A DNA stretch of 64,000 bases from Paracyclopina nana (GCA_019096065.1 JAGUCH010000009.1:4040001-4104000); one strand, 5' to 3'; counted from the first letter of the stretch, positions 34,780 to 47,400 are shown. A program made the numbers and translations. Notes: generated from the letters alone by a model not told the origin.

Positions 34780-37513
34780 ATGGACGAGGCTGTTTCGTCC
34801 CCGCAAAATGAACAGTCTGGAGAGTCCGGTACACCTACAGCAACCTTCGGAGGAATCCCTTACGACAGCATCTACTTGAGCCAAGCAGGAGTGGTGCCCT
34901 CTAGCGACCAGGATCCAGGATTTCAGGAGCATGTCAATAGCCTGAGAGACACAATGTTCTACGTTTGTCAGGGCTCGTGTCTTTGTGGAACTGTCAACAA
35001 CCGTGGCAAGGTCATCTACTGCTATGGTGATCTTGTCCCCAGACATGGGGAGTTGTTTGCCGAGGGTGCTGAGCAGCAGGGCAGCACTTCCAGCAAGGAT
35101 TTGCTGGCTGCTCAGCTTGGAATTTGGACCTTTGGCATAGTTGCTTTGTAAGTAGCTCAATATGTACACAGATCTACTTAGAGCCTCATATGTCATTTCC
35201 TGCACACTCCGATAATTGAGGGACATTCTGTATTTTACCCACAATATTCAAATGATTACTTTCTTAGAAGATAAGTCTTTCTTTTCTGTTATGAAATGCA
35301 ACTACTTAATTGGCTACACTTTGAGCTCGAATAAACTTTTCCAATAATTTTTTCAGTTTCGAGAGCTGTGAAATCATAAGATTCCTTGCAATGAATAAAG
35401 AAATGGATGAAGTAGGGAAGGAAAAGCCAGAGTATTCCATTATATTTCTCTTCCAGATTGATAGTTTTGATATTGATCCGCAAGAGTATCAGGTCCATGA
35501 AACGTCACTTGGAAAAGATGACTGACCGACTTCCCTATCATTTCGACGATGACTCCAGCTCCAATCATTCGGCCACTTCCCCAAATATGCATGGAAAAGA
35601 CACCACCATGGACACGATGGTGGGTCAACAATCGCCCGATGCGGAGGTGGTGGATCTTGTGACCTTCTTCATATATTTTTTCACTTTTTTATTTCGCTCA
35701 TTTTCTTTGCAAGCCACTGAATCACTTCCTCACTCGTCAACTATAGAGAGTTTTTTTCAAACATACGTAGGATTAGCATTTTTCTGATATTCAGAGGCAT
35801 GCAAAAAAGATATTTAAAGCTTTTGATCTAAATCTTCTTTTTGAATTATTCAGCTACTTCTCAACGGCATGTGATAGACCAGGATATTCAGGGCACTAAA
35901 AATGCATTTTTTACAGTAGTTGCATACTTTTTGTATCAATATTCTGCTTCAACATTGCATGGTAAATTCAGTTCCAAGTTCCATTTTCAGCTGGATTGGA
36001 GGTTTGTATTTTTAGTGCCATTCAAACTGATGAAGCTTTTCCGAATTATAGAGCATAGAATTTTTAAAAAAATATGGAAGGAGCACAAGAAGTCACTTCC
36101 GCAGACGCGAGCATTAAAAAATCATACATTTTACTACATAAAAACTACCAAAAATTGTTATGTAGTAAAAACTGTATTTACATATTTCTGTTTGTATGAC
36201 CTTTCTTTCTTTTTTTCTGTTGTAGAAAAAGTAGTGCCCATGTCCTCTGTTGCCACCAAAAATGTAGATTTGCGAAACAACTTCAAGAACGAAATTCTGA
36301 CAATTATTATGTAACTGGTTTTCAATCTCTCAACTTTTTTCTTCACTGCTGTAATAATAATCTTACTCCATGTTGCTTTGATATAAAAAAACTACATAAA
36401 AAGCTCCTAATTTTTGGCATGATGCATGGGGTCTCTCTCTTGCTATGCAGCTGTGGTGGATTTTCCTGGATTTTTCTTCTGCTCGGTTATGATCACATTG
36501 CGACAGCATTAATATTTTAGCAACCATGCATAATACATTCAGTCCAGAAATCTAGATGGCCAAAATTGCGAGTCATGCAAACAAAGAAAAAACTTACTTT
36601 TCTTTTCTCTTAAAAACTTCAAAGATCATAACAGCAAAAAAGAGCAGAAAAACATTTAATTTACATGGGCAAATCCGGAATGTACTTAAAGATGTGAAGA
36701 TTCGGGTAAAGTATGCAATGTACCACTTTTTCTGTTGCTTCTTATCTTACATTAGACCCCCTGCATGTATTGCCAAAAGTGTCAACTAATAATAATAAGC
36801 TGTTTATTTGCTGTGAACCTGACTAAACCGTGTAACTTTCAACTCATTGCTAGCTCGTTTAATTGTCGTGTTCATCCCTCTTTTAAAAAAGTAGACTTAA
36901 CTGCAACAGCACACCAGAATATACTTGAAATCACCACGTAATTGATAGTCAAAGCAGCACGGAGTTGAAAGTTTCGCAAATTGGCCCAAACAGGTTGATC
37001 CACTTCAAATATGATTCTTATTTCTAATGGATCAGCCTGTATAATTGCTATGTATAGTCATGTACCATGTAAAGGTGTGCAAGTGTTCTTGAAAAGGCTT
37101 TCCGGATTTGGCATCAACTTAAGTCCATGGAAATCCGGAAAGCCCGTCAAATCCTCCAGTGTGTGCCATAAATGAGCCCATTTGACAAAATACTTCACTC
37201 AAATGTGTCTCAGCACCTGGCCTGATGTTTCTAATATCAAATGGTGCTTTTTTCCTTCCAGGATCCCCCAGATTTATTCAGTGATGATGGCACCCTCACC
37301 CCCGACCCTTTGAGAAACGACGGTACCACAGACGAGTCTCCCCTTCATTTGGACGGCAAGGGAGGCATGATGAAAGGCGTGCCCACGGACAAATTGAAGA
37401 AGATCCGCATAAACCGCAAGGACTTCAAAAAGGGCGGGGATGGGCTGCGCGGCAAGAATGTCACTGAGCAATTCCGCGTCAAAGAAAAGGACGTGAAACG
37501 GACAATGAAATGA
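34780..37513 (+). CDS. unrecognised single-pass membrane protein, three coding exons
   Basis: I do not recognise this protein. Exon 1 (34780-35147) and exon 2 (from 35457) join in phase 2 exactly inside the membrane helix, giving AAQLGIWTFGIVALLIVLIL (about residues 109-129) followed by the basic stop-transfer RKSIRSMKRHLEK. Exon 2 probably ends at 35646 (GAG before GTGGTG); 35649 or 35658 are in-frame alternatives. Exon 3 starts at 37262 after TTCCTTCCAG and reads to TGA at 37511-37513, giving about 269 aa. The N-terminal part (about 110 aa) has clustered cysteines (CQGSCLCG...YC), no signal peptide, and is probably extracellular by the positive-inside rule. The cytoplasmic tail is acidic, then Lys-rich (DKLKKIRINRKDFKKGGDG). 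The frame stays open beyond the TGA; see the extension entry. Confidence 0.7.
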
Positions 37514-38050
37514 CGAACGCCCGAATTCAGCATGAAAGTTTTGGCGCAAACTGCCGTGTCAGCCGCCTCTGACAACCGGCTGTCATTCGGGGCGTCCAAG
37601 TCGCCAAAATCAGCTGCTGCAGTGGCGCAACTCGGAAAAGCGCTACCAGAACGTCCCACAGATTTGCGCCTCAAGAAGCACGAGAAGCCGCGCAAAAAGC
37701 CCAAACAACGCGGCTACCACAACGAGCTCACCACAGACAATTTAGATGACAATTCGAGTGAAGACATGCTTGATGGTGACGAAGCCGAGGATGAGGAAAG
37801 TGTGTACAGAAAAATATCCGAGCGGAGATCCGAGCTGAATCGAGCACGCAGAAATGGCGATGATTGCCACGTCAGCTGATATCAAGCCCCTCGCTCCGCA
37901 GGACAACTAGTTAATCCACATCAGCACAGCTATGAACAATATGATGAAAATGCAATTTTGCTAGTTGGCCAGGATCAGCTAATGGCTGTCACGAATGGCA
38001 AGAGTAGTTCCATTGAAAGAGCTAGGTCCAAGCGAGCGAGTAAGGTTTAA
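37514..38050 (+). other. in-frame extension beyond UGA: 121 codons, second UGA, 56 codons, TAA
   Basis: Reading in the frame of exon 3, the TGA at 37511-37513 is followed by 121 sense codons to TGA at 37877-37879, then 56 sense codons to TAA at 38048-38050. The first part has protein-like character: a basic stretch (LRLKKHEKPRKKPKQRG), an acidic one (NLDDNSSEDMLDGDEAEDEE), then YRKISERRSELNRARRNGDD. The second has SYEQYDENAILLVGQDQLMAV and ends ERARSKRASKV. Chance should give many stops of all three kinds in such a length. Possible explanations: stop readthrough, UGA recoding as selenocysteine, an alternative transcript, or a disabled gene. I could not find a convincing SECIS hairpin by eye. 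Confidence 0.5.
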
Positions 38051-38549
38051 TACTGCTTTCACTGCTTATTAAAAAAACCAATTTCAACAGTGTGCTAAAA
38101 ATAGTATGAAAAAGTGGCTATTTTCGGTTCGCTCCGGATTCCATTGACTCCGGAGTCATAGTGGCAAACACCTCTAGTGCCCGCAACTCTCAAGAGAAAG
38201 AAGTGCCAAATTATGACCTCTTTAAAAACCATGCTGTATATCAGTTTGTGCATGTGAAATCATCAACGAAAGTGCTACAAATAGTTCACTCCATTGAAGT
38301 GATAGTGACATCATTGAAAAAAACTCCTCTTCGTCCTTGTGTTTCATGCATTCCTTGTTGTGTTATCATTTCCAATTGCCATCTTTTTGTTTTTGACTGC
38401 TTTCCTTTTTTTGGCCCCCGAAAAATTGCTATTTGTAAAAAGATCCAATTGACACCAAACAATTCACAAAACGTCGTGCTGCCAAACATTGCTACAACAT
38501 GCAAACATAAAGTACATTTAAAAAATACTATAGATGGAAATTTTTACTG

Positions 38550-38555
38550 AATAAA
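38550..38555 (+). promoter_or_regulatory. polyadenylation signal AATAAA
   Basis: AATAAA lies 500 bases after the TAA at 38050 on the same strand and could end the membrane protein transcript. Confidence 0.45.
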
Positions 38556-38570
38556 AGCCAGCCATCAAAT

Positions 38571-41500
38571 TATATAGGTTGCTTTGAAAAAAATCATGAA
38601 GATTGAACGTGAAGATATGTGATATTGCGATAATTATAGCCATTTCACCAATTTCTTACGGTTTCCATCATTGGACTAGATATGGCATGGTGTGTATTAC
38701 ACCTTCACATTTTTACGCAACCTCACAAAAATCGTCGGTTAGTGTGGGAAAATCTTGCCTCCTGATCTCATATTAATACCAATTGTCAGGTACAACTCAC
38801 AGCTAGGTAGTCATTCACTTTTACGAATTGAGTGGTCACTAGCTTATTCGTATTTTTAAACGTTTCATCACTCTTATAAGAAAAAGATGCGCGCCCGCTT
38901 GTCATATCTTCTTCATTTCCGAAATAATTAGGTAGACTTTGCTTGGAAATAATTCGAGATTGGATGTGATGCCATGACATGAAATTATTATGCTCCTATG
39001 ACAAATCCAATTACGTGGAGAAAATGACGCACGCGCGTCTTTGATTTGAGAAAAATTGTCTAATGCTTCTACTTTTTCTCTGTTTGCGCACGAAAGCAAA
39101 ATTAATTAAAATTCCTGGAAATCGCAATTTCAAATCTATGCATTTCGGATGTCTTTGTAGCACAAAAAAAGCAAAAAAGCAAAAAAAAAAAAAAAAAACC
39201 AGAACAACATTAAAGGAAATGATAATTTGATCGCGGTTATTTCTTCATTTGGATGTTTCACATTCTTCATAACAATAATAATAGAGAGTGAAACACCAAT
39301 TGCATTGTTTGAATCGGGGCGCGTCTCTGCGTATTGAGGTCTGTAATAACCGCAACAATTCAACCCGACCGGATGCTCATTTGTCGGTATACTACGTGAT
39401 CACGTGACCAAACTTGTGTCTGGATCTCACGGGAACGATTATTTGAGTAATGATTTGCCGTTCACATAACGTCAGCGAATTTTGCACGGAAAAAAGAAGT
39501 CGTAAAATCGCCATTTTTTACTCTAAAAAAGTGATAAATGTCGAGACTTTTAAAAATGGCAGCGCCATAAAATTGCCCTTTTTTACGAGCCGCGTTTTGT
39601 GGAAATTGAATTTCTAATTCGATCATGACATTGCTTTAGCTAGGTAGGAGAGTAATGTACTGAGAAGCGAGGCGCAATGGAGGAAAAACTGGTTTTGGAT
39701 TAAGAGAAATCGGAATTTAAAAGTTCAGTGTCAAGCATAAACTTCGAGACTGAAAGATGATCAAGATCAGTTTGGTGGGGAGACGATGTTGGCCAACTGA
39801 TTTAGATGTTTCGCTGAAAACCTCGGTAAAATTAGCAGATTGTATTCTCTTTCTCTTAGAAAGAGCATTCAATTTAAAAAAAGTCCACCTTCGTTTGCCA
39901 CTTAATAACGCGAGAGAATTTGCAGGCGAGAAAAAGTCTTTGTGAGTGATTTGTGCCCGATTTTTGAGGGGAGAAAAGCAGGTCATTTATGCGTCAAAAA
40001 GTCAACGTTTTACCAGTATGCGGTGGTGCGAGCATGACCTTTAAAGATAATTGATAGATGCAACCATCTCACCACGCACAGTGGGGAAAACTGACGCAAA
40101 ATGCATAGCTTTGTCCTTACGTGAACATTTCGAGTTCATATGGCCCACAGAGTGGGCGAAAAGTGTGAGCCCTGTAATCACATTTGCAACGTCGTTTTCC
40201 CGCACTTTTGACCGAAAATTCAAAAGTGCATCATTTGACCCTTGATTGGCACACTCACATAACACGCGCGTGTGTAGCTGCTCACACTTACGTATATTTG
40301 CTACAGTGAATATGAGAATGCGTAATGAATGTCCTTGTAAAACAAGATCCAAGTCGTGTGATGATGAAATGTGATGCTTAATAAAAGTCTGGCTAATTTG
40401 GGGCTGGTCTCATTTATGAGTGGCAGGTGATGATCAAAAGTTAATTGGGGCTTCAATTTCAAGCACACATGAGAAGGGTCTGCGGTTTGATAAAACCTTG
40501 GTTTTTAAATTTCCAGAGGGCCAGTAGCACTTTATGCTACTAGTTGAACATGGGAAATGGTTTGAAGTTGCCCTGCAGAAAAAATCAGTTGCCAGGATCC
40601 TTTTTCCGTTGATCCAACAGCAGAGGAAGTTTAAACTACAGGGTGACGCAGCAAACAATGCAACAATGCAAAACAGGGTGGCATTATTGCATTGAGGTGC
40701 TCCAAAAGGAGTAAAGTTTTTGTTAGCAATAATGAACTGTGATCTGTTTAGCTATTTGGTCACACTCCTCAATTTATTAGCTGACTTTTAGTTTCCGCCT
40801 TTATTCTTTTTAAGTTTCAAAAGCAACATCTACTGGTACTTTTTTATAGCTACAAATTTGCCTGAAAAATACATTTCACAAATTTGGGTGAATTTCTGGC
40901 AATGGAGTAAAATTGCATCATGCAATCAAATAAAAAGCATCAAATGTCATTTTATTTTTGAAAAGGTAAACAAAAAAGTATGCTGCTTATCTAACGAATT
41001 TCCTTTCCTCATTTCCTGCTCTTTGGGGAGGGGAGAAAATTTAAAAAGTGTCTTTTTCTCTCTTGTGATTTTGCCTAATTTTCAAGAAGTCCGTTTATTA
41101 TTGAGCCTAATGGTGGGAAAATTCCGGCTTGGAGCACCCTATTTGCGGCTGCAATGAACAAACGAACTTTTTGATTTGGAAAGTAAACAAACCACATTTT
41201 GCCACCTCACTCTAATTCACAGCAAACAATAGATGATTCGAATTAATGCAGATTATTTAGGGGACTGCTGGCATTAACTTTCATCAGCAGTTTATTTTTA
41301 AGCTAATGGCTCATTTATCAAGTGGCAGATTTTTGCAAACAATGTATGAGAGAACAAAAGGGGCTTTTTTTCCACGCTCCTTGTAAGTCTTGTCCACTGT
41401 TGTAATTCCTCACTTTTAAAGAAGGAACAATGACAGATGAAAGTTGATCTGGACAAATATAGAAGGCGCGAAAAATTCAACTTATTAACCTACAATAGTG

Positions 41501-42209
41501 CAATTAGGGGAACGTGCATTGTTCCCTCCTGTGGCCTCCAATTTTATAATGAAACAATTTGCACCAAACAAACGATTGTGTCAGTTTTCTTTGATCAAGG
41601 CAAGACATGGATTTCCTGAGCAAAACTCGAGCTTGCAAAGACCTTGACTTTCGAGCTGTTTTAGCTCACACACAGAGCTGGTAAATAATGAAAGAATTGC
41701 ATGTGCCATCCAATTCACACATCAAGATTGTTTCCTTTATTTCCCATGCTGTAATACATTATTTTAATATAGCAGTTTCCGGATGTTAAGAATGACGGTA
41801 ACTTCTAATAATTATTTTTTTCAATTCTTCTTATTGTGCAAATTGACCAATAGCTGGATTCAAGAGTCTGGAAACAATTTGAGTTCATACATATATCAAA
41901 TTAGGAAACCATAGCAATTAAATAATTATCCAATTTGGTATGGCTGCTGCTTCAGCTATTGTGAGAGCAATAAATACAGGAGCTTTATTTTAAAGGCCGA
42001 TGAAGCAATAAAATCACATGCAGTAAATCTTCCTTTTGTCCGTATGATATTTCTGTTTGTTTTGTAGCATGGCATCAATTAGATAGAGGGAAATAGAGAA
42101 TGCATTCAAGTTGGTTTTTAGGCTCGGCCTTCTGGTCATATAGCCATAAGGTTAAGGAAAATGCTGGTTGAATAGATAACATCTAGAATTACCTAAAAAG
42201 GAACAAAAG
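38571..42209. other. intergenic, no supported gene
   Basis: No exon chain is seen. It holds an A18 run (39181-39198), a 12-bp palindrome ACGTGATCACGT (39394-39405), and two near copies of a TAAAATYGCCMTTTTTTAC element at about 39497 and 39566. Confidence 0.45.
39181..39198 (+). repeat. poly(A) run of 18
   Basis: Homopolymer A18 preceded by GCAAAAAAGC. It might mark an old retroposed sequence, but no target-site duplication was identified. Confidence 0.8.
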
Positions 42210-42599
42210 GTGGATCCCACAACATTAGGCAGCTAAGCTTAAGCAAAGGCAAAGTAACTTTGATTGCGAATTTCTCAGCAACCTCTCAACTGATTCGAAC
42301 CAAAATTGGTAGGATTCATCAGAGTTGCCTCATAATTGTTCATGCCTAATTCAGTCCAAATCCGAGGTTACATTCAAAAGATTGGTTTTAAGCAAAGCAA
42401 AGCTGGGTTAAGCAAAGGGAAATTGGATACCACTTAGCAGCCTCGGATTTGCACTAAATTTGACAGCAACAATTATAAGGCAACTCTGATGAATCCAACC
42501 AATTTTGGTTCGAATCAGATGAGAAGTTGCTGAGAAATATGCAATCAAAGTTACCTTGCTTTGCTTAAGCTTAGCTGCCTAATGTTGTGGGATCCACCT
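42210..42599. mobile_element. fold-back / MITE-like element with 158-bp inverted arms
   Basis: Left arm 42210-42367 and right arm 42441-42599 are reverse complements. The outermost 42 bases, starting AGGTGGATCCCACAACATTA, match exactly, and the arms overall are roughly 90% identical with few indels. The 73-bp centre has two further TTAAGCAAAG motifs like those in the arms. No coding capacity exists. The ends suggest a non-autonomous DNA transposon or fold-back element. The flanks are AAA on both sides, which might be a target-site duplication but is too simple to trust. Confidence 0.85.
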
Positions 42600-42819
42600 A
42601 AAGTTGCATCTGGTTGAAGTTCAACCAGACATTATTGTGTGAATGAATGTAAATACTGTTTTTAAAAAAAGGTTTTTTGAATTGGGGCAAAAATGCTTCT
42701 TTTGCCTGCCTTTGCCAAGACCCAAAATTGCCAATCAGTTCCACAAGATTGCAGATTAATCAGATTGAGCCACCAAAAGTTTACACCTGTTGCACAAATT
42801 AAAGCACAGAAGTAAACTG

Positions 42820-43819
42820 CTACAATCTGGCCGAAATCCATATATATTTTGACATTTCCATTTGAGAGAGATAATTGACAAGGCCAATAATTCTGTTGTA
42901 AAACTGTGTCAGTTTAATCCGATTTGACAACAAACGAAGGCCAGGAAAAGACGTGGAATGTAAAACAAGGCAAATTTGTCCGCGGAAGTACGCGAATAAA
43001 TCAGTTACTTCTGTAAGAAAAAAGACCAAGGTTGGAAAATCTGATAAATCTGCAAGGTTCGCCTGCTTGTGATCATTGGCTTTATTCGGTTTCATGGCTA
43101 ATTTGGCAATTAAGGCATCTCCAATTGATGCTTGGACGAATAGGAAGATTTTGCCTTGAAACGTCCCGATTTTGCCATCACAATAGTTAGTGAAGGAAAT
43201 GGCACCAATAAATGCAACATGTCTCCCCAACAATCGAATGTTCAAATCAATTGAAAGATCTTTTTTTAAAGAAAACCTTGATCTCCAACACATGTCTGCG
43301 GAAATATCCTTTTTCTTCCCATCACCAGCACTATATGCAGCCTGAAGGCTTTTTGTTGGGCCAGGGCCTATTTGCAAAAAACAGCTTTAAAATCGAAAAT
43401 CCATTTGCACCTCGTGGTAAATGCAAAAAAAGCTAACCTGTAATGACTCTGCAGTAGGAAGTCATTTTAGCAAGAATTCCCTTCAATTTGTTTTGTTTTC
43501 TTGACACTTTAATAGGATCTCTAGCTAGATATGGCAAAATGATAAGGCCTGCTAAAATGGGGGGAAACAAACAAGCCCAAATAAATGATGCTATAATTTT
43601 ATCTACACTTTGGCTCGCAGCATAAAGCAGCAATTTCGAGTTCAGCACCAAGAGTCTCACATAATCATTGTCAAATGGAAAAAGTAGGGCAAAAGGTTGA
43701 CAGTTTATTATTGCGAGTGAGCAGCTGTGAAACTCAAGACCAATTAACAAGGTCTTCCCTTTAAAGTCATGAAACTCAAGAGGGGCTGAATCAGACGAAA
43801 AAGATTTCCTCATGGCCAT
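42820..43819 (-). CDS. unrecognised membrane protein, two exons
   Basis: I do not recognise this protein. Exons 43438-43819 and 42820-43367 join in phase 1 across a 70-nt GT-AG intron (donor GTTAGC, acceptor GCAAATAG), giving about 309 aa. The start is the first ATG of MAMRKS. Residues 80-110 contain a strong membrane segment (IIASFIWACLFPPILAGLII) followed by basic residues (RDPIKVSRKQNKLKG). The rest is mixed, with moderately hydrophobic stretches such as HVAFIGAISF and FLFVQASIGDALIAKLAM. Long open frames across both exons with matching phases support a real gene. Codon bias is weak, however, and there is no polyadenylation signal close to the stop. Confidence 0.5.
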
Positions 43820-44071
43820 GTTTTGAGTGCTTTTTCCCGCGTTACTGGACAACGAAAAATAACTAGCAAATGCACATACTTATTGCTATTATTCACATTG
43901 CGTTTGCATTGTGCTGGTGATGATATCTTCAATGTCACTCTCATGTTTGGACGCGATGGGTCAAGATCTTGCACTGCGCAGTCGTGGGATTTTCCTTCTC
44001 AATTCTTGATGACTATCATATTTGACCCTGGAATTTCAAGATGGTTTCACATAGTGCACTGCTATTTTTCC

Positions 44072-44085
44072 CTCTCTCTCTCTCT
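44072..44085 (+). repeat. CT dinucleotide microsatellite
   Basis: About seven CT units in a pyrimidine tract. Confidence 0.7.
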
Positions 44086-44402
44086 GTCAGAGTGCAAGTC
44101 AAGCATCATTAACTGATTATTTTACAACCTGTCTTCAAAGACATCTCAATCTTTTCGGTCACACAGCTTTGGCCAAGCGCAAACAATCATGCTAAATGGT
44201 CCTAAATTCGCTGAAAGAGTGTGCAATTTTTTTTTAAGCAAAGCTCATTTTTTTAAATGATAATAATTGAGGAGCTGCACGCCCACCCAATTAAAAATAA
44301 CAGGATTATTTTTAGCCCAATGATTGAACCGGTTGGGCTCTTGTCAACCAAACTAGCATCTTTGTGCATAAGGCACGCGGCGACTCGTGGTTGAGCATGT
44401 CG

Positions 44403-44482
44403 CTGGTGGTTCAGCGCGTTGAGCTCGGGCGAGCGCATCGGCTTCGCGCTCTCGCCCCCAAAGGAAATTGGCTTGCGCCACC
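44403..44482. other. GC-rich hairpin with tRNA A-box-like motif
   Basis: GGGCGAGCGC (44427-44436) can pair with GCGCTCTCGCCC (to 44456), and flanking GGTGG (44405-44409) with CCACC (44478-44482). TGGTTCAGCGCG beside it resembles a tRNA A box, and GCGTTCGAGTGG near 44505 resembles a B box. The block is CG-dense in AT-rich surroundings. It may be a decayed tRNA-derived SINE, but it does not fold as a normal tRNA. Confidence 0.3.
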
Positions 44483-47400
44483 AAAACAATCTCAGTCAAC
44501 CCAGAGCGTTCGAGTGGCAAAAGGCCGCTAATAATTTTCAAAGATATCCACCTGTTTGTCCCATCAGAGGACTCTTCAACCATGTTCATCACCAAATTAG
44601 TGTTGGATCACACGTGATCACGACATTTTGTTGACGTATAGGTGTACGCGTGCTGTCAGTCAGGAGCGGGCGGACTTTCCCCGAAATCGAAAAAATATAC
44701 TTACACAGTGCTACAAGTCATCAGATCACATATGTGTTCAACACTGACATCTGCAGGTGAGACTTTTTGCACCTAGATCAATTTTTCGCAATCTGCTTTT
44801 TTTGGCGAGGTCCCCTCTTAGCAAATGGCCTGTTAGATGACTATCTGGCTGTCCTGAAGGTATCTTGCAAAAAAGTTGGCAAAAGTGCGAAGCAGCTCAG
44901 TGAGGACACAGTGAAAGGGTTCAACTTGCAGGGATCTGGATCTAGGTGAACTGGGCTGGGTAGCCTAGTGAAACTTGATGAGCTGCATGAATATTATGGA
45001 AATTTATGCTCATCATCCTATACTAGTCAATTTTGGGGTCAGAAACTACTCTCATGATGATGGTCATGCAAACTTTTTTTTGGTCTTGGCAGATAAGCTC
45101 TATATGGAAATGGAATGGATGAGCGCGAACCTCATTATAACAGCTCTCTTCTCTAGAACGCGCAAAATTCAGCATACTGCAATGAGTTGTGACCAAAATG
45201 CCTGTCCACGAGACAAAAGGGGGGACCCTTAGATTTGCTATTATGTGTTGGGCAAACCTTATCACTTTCAGACTTCATTCACATGCGAGAATTTGCACTT
45301 GGAAATCCGTATATTGACTCAGGGCAAACATAGGAGCCTACTGCCATATAGCACTTGGGGGAAAAGACAAACAACTTCTTCTTGACTTGGCATAAATAGT
45401 GAGACTTCCATAATTCAATACGTACGACTCTCTTCTGATTTGATATTGAGAGCATGATCGAGGTGGTTTTCTAAAGAAAACCTACGATGCCATTTTCAAG
45501 GTTTTCACGGCCCCAAAATTTCACCCCAAATTACACACATGTTTGTTCCTATTCAATCCTGGATAGGGGCTTCGTTATGGCCAAGATCATTAATCTTAGG
45601 ACTTACTTAGACTTGTCCCCAAGAAGTGGAAGTTGAAAAATGGCCGCAGAATTGCATAAAAGTGTCCATGTCATCACTTTAGATGGCTGGAAAAAGAGGT
45701 TTGCGCGGTGCCTCTCTTCTGTCAAAGGGTTGGCTGGAAAAAGGGGCCCCCGAAATAAAGGTGCATTGTGATGATGTTGAGATACTTTATCTTGGAATTG
45801 CCCCTAGCAAAGACTACGAGATTTCCTTCATTGGAAATCAGCTTCTTCGGGCTACTGAGAAGCAACGTCGTAATCAAGAAGAAAAGTAGGAAGCTTCCTT
45901 TTGTAGTGAATAATGAAAAATGAACATGGAGTAACTCTGATCAGAAAAATGCATTGTTATCAGCCAACTACAAGCTGCTGACTACCACTATTAAGCAGTG
46001 GAAAAGTTCAGCGTTTTCTCCAAACCACACAAATCAGAATCATTACATAATTTTTGTGCGTTAAGTGCATCCACGCCACCAGCTAATTGCCACGAAGCTA
46101 GCGAAATTTATTTCCAAGTCTGGATCATAAAGTGAGAATTCGCAGAGTTGTCCTGTAATAAATATGCTGCACAGAAACAGCTGTCTTTCAGAGCCAATAT
46201 TGCTCTTGAAAAGCCGGAGTTTTTTCAGGAAAACTTCGAATCGCACTGAAAGAAACATGACATGATTTGTGCACCATTGTCCAAACTGACTTGGCAAAGT
46301 GTGACAAGGGGAAAAACCACAGAAATGTGTATTTCTATGATTAAAAGTGACAAAATTTCACTTTTCCAGTAAAGTTCAGGACCTTTGAAAATCAAGTCTG
46401 GGGGCTAAATTAGGACTTTCACCCCAAAGTTGTAGCATAGTAATAATAATGAGCAGTATCAAGTTTCTGACTGTCAAACAAACCGAGGTTGAGGCCTCCT
46501 TAGCATTTCTGGCTTGAGGGGCCCAAAAAGGGCCCCGGAGGCGATTCTCTCATCACGATTTTGACGGAAAAAAGTTCTCTTATCATCATTATCACCAATG
46601 TGCTGGTGACAATTTTCAAATGACCACTTTCATTGAAGTAAGGAAATGGGCGAATAAGATATTTTCCATCAGCTGACTAAGGCCGGTGTTTTTGCTTATT
46701 AAGAGCCTAATATTAGCTAAATTTGCAAGATTTTTACGACTCTTGCCAGAGGGAATTAATACAATTGGCCTGGAAAGGCCCTTCGTAATTGTCTAGACAG
46801 TAAAGAGCCGACTCGTTGCACCTAGAGGGAGATAAAATTCAAGTGTTATGCAATCTTGAAGTTAAGTGGTCAATTATACCTTTAAAAGGGCTTTAAAAAC
46901 ACCTCCTTTTTCTGGAGGAAAAAAGGTTATAAACAAGATTTCAATCTTGAATGATGAAGGCAGCAGCCCAGACGAGCCAGCCAATAAGGAAAATGCAGTG
47001 AATCACAAATAGTACAATATTGGAAAAGTTGCCAAATGGACACATTTTATGAGGGTATGGTAGAGTGTAAAGTGCTAAGTTTTCATTTCTTGCATTGAGA
47101 TCAGCAAAACCAGTAGTATGCATTGTAGTTTAGATCGTAGGTGCGAAAAAAAAACTTTCACTCTTGTTGAGCCCAGTGCCAAAAATCTGTTTGAGCTCGT
47201 CACTGCAATAGCAGCAAGATGAACAATTCTTGAGCCAGACCTAGTGAGAATACATTAGCACCTCTTTTCAGCTTCCTTTATGAACCGTAACACGATTTCC
47301 TACGCGCGTTCAAATCTCCCACTAGCCCAACTGCGTTATTCACAGAATAGACCCAGATTGATGCTTGGCCAGCAGCTGTAAAAATGGCCGGCAATAATTA

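Noticed and set aside
35841..36314. 157-codon open frame inside the intron of the membrane protein gene
   Set aside because: Lys/Phe-rich AT composition without domain features; lies in intron sequence.
38051..38570. Possible SECIS element after the double-UGA frame
   Set aside because: ATGA cores are present (near 38106 and 38213) but I could not pair convincing helices with a following AA loop and GA core.
44767..44949. Short plus-strand frame ending in a basic, helical stretch
   Set aside because: Looks mildly protein-like but has no partner exon or homologue that I know.
45683..45889. 68-codon plus-strand frame
   Set aside because: No supporting splice, promoter or family signal.
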